Of a stretch of DNA of 36,634 nt, positions 34,009 through 36,634 are shown piece after piece (the first letter of the stretch is position 1; each line of letters begins with the position of its first letter). The notes beneath the pieces are model-generated. The model did not search any database, had not been told where the DNA came from, and saw only the letters and a program-made list of their open reading frames with translations. Source of the DNA: a virus; IMG/VR virus record IMGVR_UViG_3300009285_016356, positions 1 to 36,634 of that record. One strand, given 5' to 3'. The position numbers and the translations under genes were made by a program.

Positions 34009-35618
34009 TGGCGAGAACGCGTAAGGTCAGAGCCGCTGCGCCGAGCGTCCAGAAGCCGCGCGCAAGCATGGGCGAAACGGCTTACACGGGCGCCAGCCGC
34101 CGCGACCAAAACATCGCCATGTGGCAGCCGGGGCTGCGGTCGGCCGACGCTGAAATCATGCGCGACGCTGCGATGGTTCGCGCCCGAGCGCGCGACCTCG
34201 AGCGCAACCACCCCTACGCCAAGCAGGCGGTTCGGATCTCTCGGCTTGGCGTCGTGGGCAAACGGCTTCGCTATTCCTGCCGGCCCGATCATCGCTTTCT
34301 TGGCATCGACTTCGAGGAGGCGGTCCGCTGGGGGCAGGAATTCGAGCGCGTTTGGGAGAACTACGCGCACGGCCCGTCGTGCTTTATCGACGCCGGCCGG
34401 CGCATGAGCTTCACGCAGATGATGGGGCTTGCGCACGACCGCGACTTTGTCGATGGCGAAAGCTTCACGACGGCAGAGTGGGCGCCGGCGCGCAAATGGC
34501 GCACGTGCTTCCAGGCCGTCGACGTCGATCGCCTGTCCAATCCGCACGGCGCACCGGAAACGACGTATTTGAAGGGCGGCGTCGCGCTGAACGATCTGTC
34601 GGAGCCAGTCGGTTATTGGGTGCGCGACAGCCATCCGGCTGACATCGGCTTTCAGGGCGCGCGCATGCTGAGCTGGTCGTTCGTGCGCCGCGAAACCGAT
34701 TGGGGCCGCTCCGTCGCGCTGCACACGTTCGACGTTAGTCGGCCGGGGCAGACGCGCGGCATGTCCGAATTCGCCTCGGTCATCCGCGACATGAAGATGG
34801 GTCGCGAATACACCGAGACGGCGCTCGCCGCCGCCATCCTGCAGGCGTCCTACGCCGCGGTGATGACTTCGCAGCAGAATTACAAGGACGCGCTCGAGAT
34901 CATCGCGTCAGGCCCACCGGACTCGGCGCCCAGCATCGCCGACGTCGCGCTCGAAAATCTCGAGGCGGCCGTCGCTTACCACGACGAGGCAAAGATCCGC
35001 TTCAACGGCGCCAAGGTGCCGATCCTGTGGCCAGGCGAGAAGCTAGAGTTGCTCACGCCAGGCCAGAGCGCCAACAGCCTCGCCGATTTCCAGAGCCACG
35101 CCACCAAGTCTTACGCGGCCGGTACCGGCACCGATCCGATCTCGGTCAGCCAGGACTATTCCGATGTGAACTACTCGAGCGCCAAAATGGCCGTCGCATC
35201 GAACTGGCGGACCTACGAGGCTCGTCGCGAGCGCCTGGTCGGCGGACTCGCAATGCCGATGGTCGCGGCTTTCCTCGAGGAGGTCGTTTTCTCGGGGGCG
35301 ATGGCACTGCCAAAAGGCGTGTCGGAGCTAGATTTCTACGATGCACGCGACGCGCTGATCAAAGGCAAGTTTATCACCGCCGGCGCGCCCATGCTCGACC
35401 CGGTCAAGGAGCGCCAGGCGCAGAAGCTTGGCGTCGAAATCGGCGTCGACACCCTACAGGACATCTGCGCCGAGGAAGGCAAGGATTACCTCGACGTGCT
35501 CGACCAGCTGCAGCGCGAAGCAATGGAGCGCGAGCAGCGCGGCCTGCCACCGCCGTCGCCGCTGATGCTTCCGCCAGCGCCGGCCGACGCCGGTGAGAAA
35601 GAGGGCGCCTCGCAATGA
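34008..35618 (+). CDS. Portal protein, lambda gpB family
   Basis: 536 residues. The lambda-type portal signatures are present: ARDLERNHPYAKQAVRISRLGVVGK, RDFVDGESFTTAEW, the Phe/Asp-rich ILSW-like segment (RMLSWSFVRRETDWGRSV), GMSEFASVIRDMKMGREY, and GTGTDPISVSQDYSDVNYSSAKMA near 385. It forms the twelve-subunit ring through which DNA passes, and contacts terminase and gpW. The C-terminal Pro-rich end is typical. It overlaps the next gene by four bases. Confidence 0.93.
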   Translation: MARTRKVRAAAPSVQKPRASMGETAYTGASRRDQNIAMWQPGLRSADAEIMRDAAMVRARARDLERNHPYAKQAVRISRLGVVGKRLRYSCRPDHRFLGIDFEEAVRWGQEFERVWENYAHGPSCFIDAGRRMSFTQMMGLAHDRDFVDGESFTTAEWAPARKWRTCFQAVDVDRLSNPHGAPETTYLKGGVALNDLSEPVGYWVRDSHPADIGFQGARMLSWSFVRRETDWGRSVALHTFDVSRPGQTRGMSEFASVIRDMKMGREYTETALAAAILQASYAAVMTSQQNYKDALEIIASGPPDSAPSIADVALENLEAAVAYHDEAKIRFNGAKVPILWPGEKLELLTPGQSANSLADFQSHATKSYAAGTGTDPISVSQDYSDVNYSSAKMAVASNWRTYEARRERLVGGLAMPMVAAFLEEVVFSGAMALPKGVSELDFYDARDALIKGKFITAGAPMLDPVKERQAQKLGVEIGVDTLQDICAEEGKDYLDVLDQLQREAMEREQRGLPPPSPLMLPPAPADAGEKEGASQ

Positions 35619-36634
35619 CCAAGGCAGAGATCAAAGCGCGCCAGCAGACGCTACGCGATGCCGGCTTTGACGTAGCGGTCGACGGCGTCGAGGGCGACTC
35701 CACGCGCAAGGCGTGGGAGAAGTACCAGAGCAGCCAGGCGCGCGTCGACCAGGCGAAGGCGGCCGCCGAGGGTGCAAAGGCGGCGGCTGAAGCCGAGCGC
35801 GCCAAGTCGGAAGCGGAGGCGATACGCGCCAAGGCCGAGCTCGCCCGCCAGGAAGCCGACGAAAAGAAGCGTAACGACGAGGCGGCCGAGCGGCAGCGTG
35901 AGTTCGATCGCAAGCTCAAAGGGGACGCCGAACAAGAGGCGCGCGAGGCCCGCGAGGGCTTGCGCAAAGCCGGGATCAACGCCGCCGCACTCGGCATCGG
36001 CCTCGCCGGCGGCCTGGCATATGCCAAAGTGATCGACGCTCACCGATCGGCCGCCGTGACCGCCGCGGCTCCGAAGCTCGCCGGCTTGGCCAAGGATGCG
36101 CGGTCGGCTATCAGGCAATACGAGTCTGGAAAAAATCTGCCTGCGGCCGCCAAGAAGCTACGCGGCATCGTCAACGCCGCCGACAAAGCAAAATTCACCG
36201 CCCGCGCCCCCATCGGCATCGGCCCCGCGGCCGTGCTGCTCGCCGAGGGGGCCATAACTCGCTACATCATCGCGCCCGGGTTCAAGGACGAGACGACGCG
36301 GGAGGCATTTCAAGCGGTCGGCACCACTTCGGCGATCGCGGCGACCACCATCATCGGCAAGGGCACCGTCAACGTCGCGACGCCGGCCACGCCGGTTAAC
36401 GGCAAGGACCTCGGCGCGATCGAGCAGGCGCGCACGATCGCGGAAGCCGAGCGCAAGCACGTGGCAGCCAAAACGCCGGTGTCACGCGCAGCCAAGGCCG
36501 CCAGCAAGGTGAAGCCGGCGCTCAAGGTCGCCGGCGGCGGTGCGGTGCTCGCCATCGCGGGACCGGCTGTCGTCGCGTTGACGGCCTACGATGCCACCAA
36601 GAACTCTGCCATGGCAGCCGGCGAGGGTGATGGT
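35615..36634 (+). CDS. Peptidoglycan-binding, coiled-coil and membrane-active protein (partial, possible ejection protein)
   Basis: Starts at ATG 35615 (ATGA overlap) and stays open to the window end, 340 codons. Residues about 10-40 (LRDAGFDVAVDGVEGDSTRKAW, EKYQ) are a PG_binding_1-like repeat. Then comes a long Ala/Glu/Lys coiled coil (about 45-120), then Gly/Ala-rich hydrophobic segments (AALGIGLAGGLAYA; APIGIGPAAVLLAEGA; GGAVLAIAGPAVVALTAY), likely membrane helices. The lambda position would hold the capsid protease/scaffold, so this is a departure. A protein ejected with the DNA that crosses the cell wall would fit; the C-terminus is not seen. Confidence 0.65.
   Translation, partial: MTKAEIKARQQTLRDAGFDVAVDGVEGDSTRKAWEKYQSSQARVDQAKAAAEGAKAAAEAERAKSEAEAIRAKAELARQEADEKKRNDEAAERQREFDRKLKGDAEQEAREAREGLRKAGINAAALGIGLAGGLAYAKVIDAHRSAAVTAAAPKLAGLAKDARSAIRQYESGKNLPAAAKKLRGIVNAADKAKFTARAPIGIGPAAVLLAEGAITRYIIAPGFKDETTREAFQAVGTTSAIAATTIIGKGTVNVATPATPVNGKDLGAIEQARTIAEAERKHVAAKTPVSRAAKAASKVKPALKVAGGGAVLAIAGPAVVALTAYDATKNSAMAAGEGDG

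Overview
The window is high-GC DNA from an alphaproteobacterium, most likely of the order Hyphomicrobiales. The evidence is base composition, a GapR/DUF2312 homologue, GANTC (CcrM-type) sites in a promoter, and the style of the small phage genes. About 2.1 kb at the left is host surface-polysaccharide DNA: a family 25 glycosyltransferase and a KpsC/KpsS-like capsule protein. Everything to the right is one prophage of lambda-like (siphovirus) organisation that runs off the right edge. It sits in a tRNA-Arg(TCT) gene, whose 3' part remains at 2115-2162 beside the integrase.

Layout. 2257-6929 (minus) is a translationally coupled lysogeny operon: integrase, an excisionase-like protein, a Gp37/Gp68-family protein and several small proteins. 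7048-8546 is the switch: a secreted-protein gene, an S24-like repressor without a visible catalytic Ser or Lys, repeated ATGGGA operators inside two promoters, and a Cro-like protein. 8547-9012 holds a structured RNA region and an initiator-like tRNA-Met. 9013-23619 (plus) is a long early operon with mostly ATGA/TGATG overlaps: VRR-NUC nuclease, a replication protein with internal iteron-like repeats, adenine and cytosine DNA methyltransferases, a GapR homologue, an ASCH-like protein, a nucleoside 2-deoxyribosyltransferase-like protein, a cysteine-peptidase-like protein and many unknowns. 23721-26125 is an accessory area: an Acb2/Tad1-like (anti-CBASS) protein, small membrane proteins, and an AT-richer family 2 glycosyltransferase cargo gene flanked by two tiny minus-strand genes with matching 3' ends.

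26223-28267 (minus) is the most unusual part. Four genes are transcribed from a divergent promoter near 28348. Each of the three downstream genes is preceded by an element with a type II hammerhead ribozyme core (CTGATGA, GAAA, GTC cleavage triplet) and stems that covary between the copies. This suggests a polycistronic RNA cut by ribozymes between its genes. The last gene encodes a membrane protein with a C-terminal winged-helix-like domain, and its 3' coding part carries a cluster of GGACNGTCC palindromes in all three reading frames.

28393-29577 (plus) encodes a ribbon-helix-helix regulator and small proteins. 29578-30213 is a non-coding region with a palindrome, a promoter, a small hairpin RNA/terminator and further stems. 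From 30214 the late module begins: a minor tail protein Z-like protein, a cos-like site resembling lambda cosN, Nu1-like and GpA-like terminase subunits, a gpW-like protein, a lambda-type portal, and a peptidoglycan-binding/coiled-coil protein that is cut by the window end. Capsid and tail genes and the right attachment site lie beyond the window.
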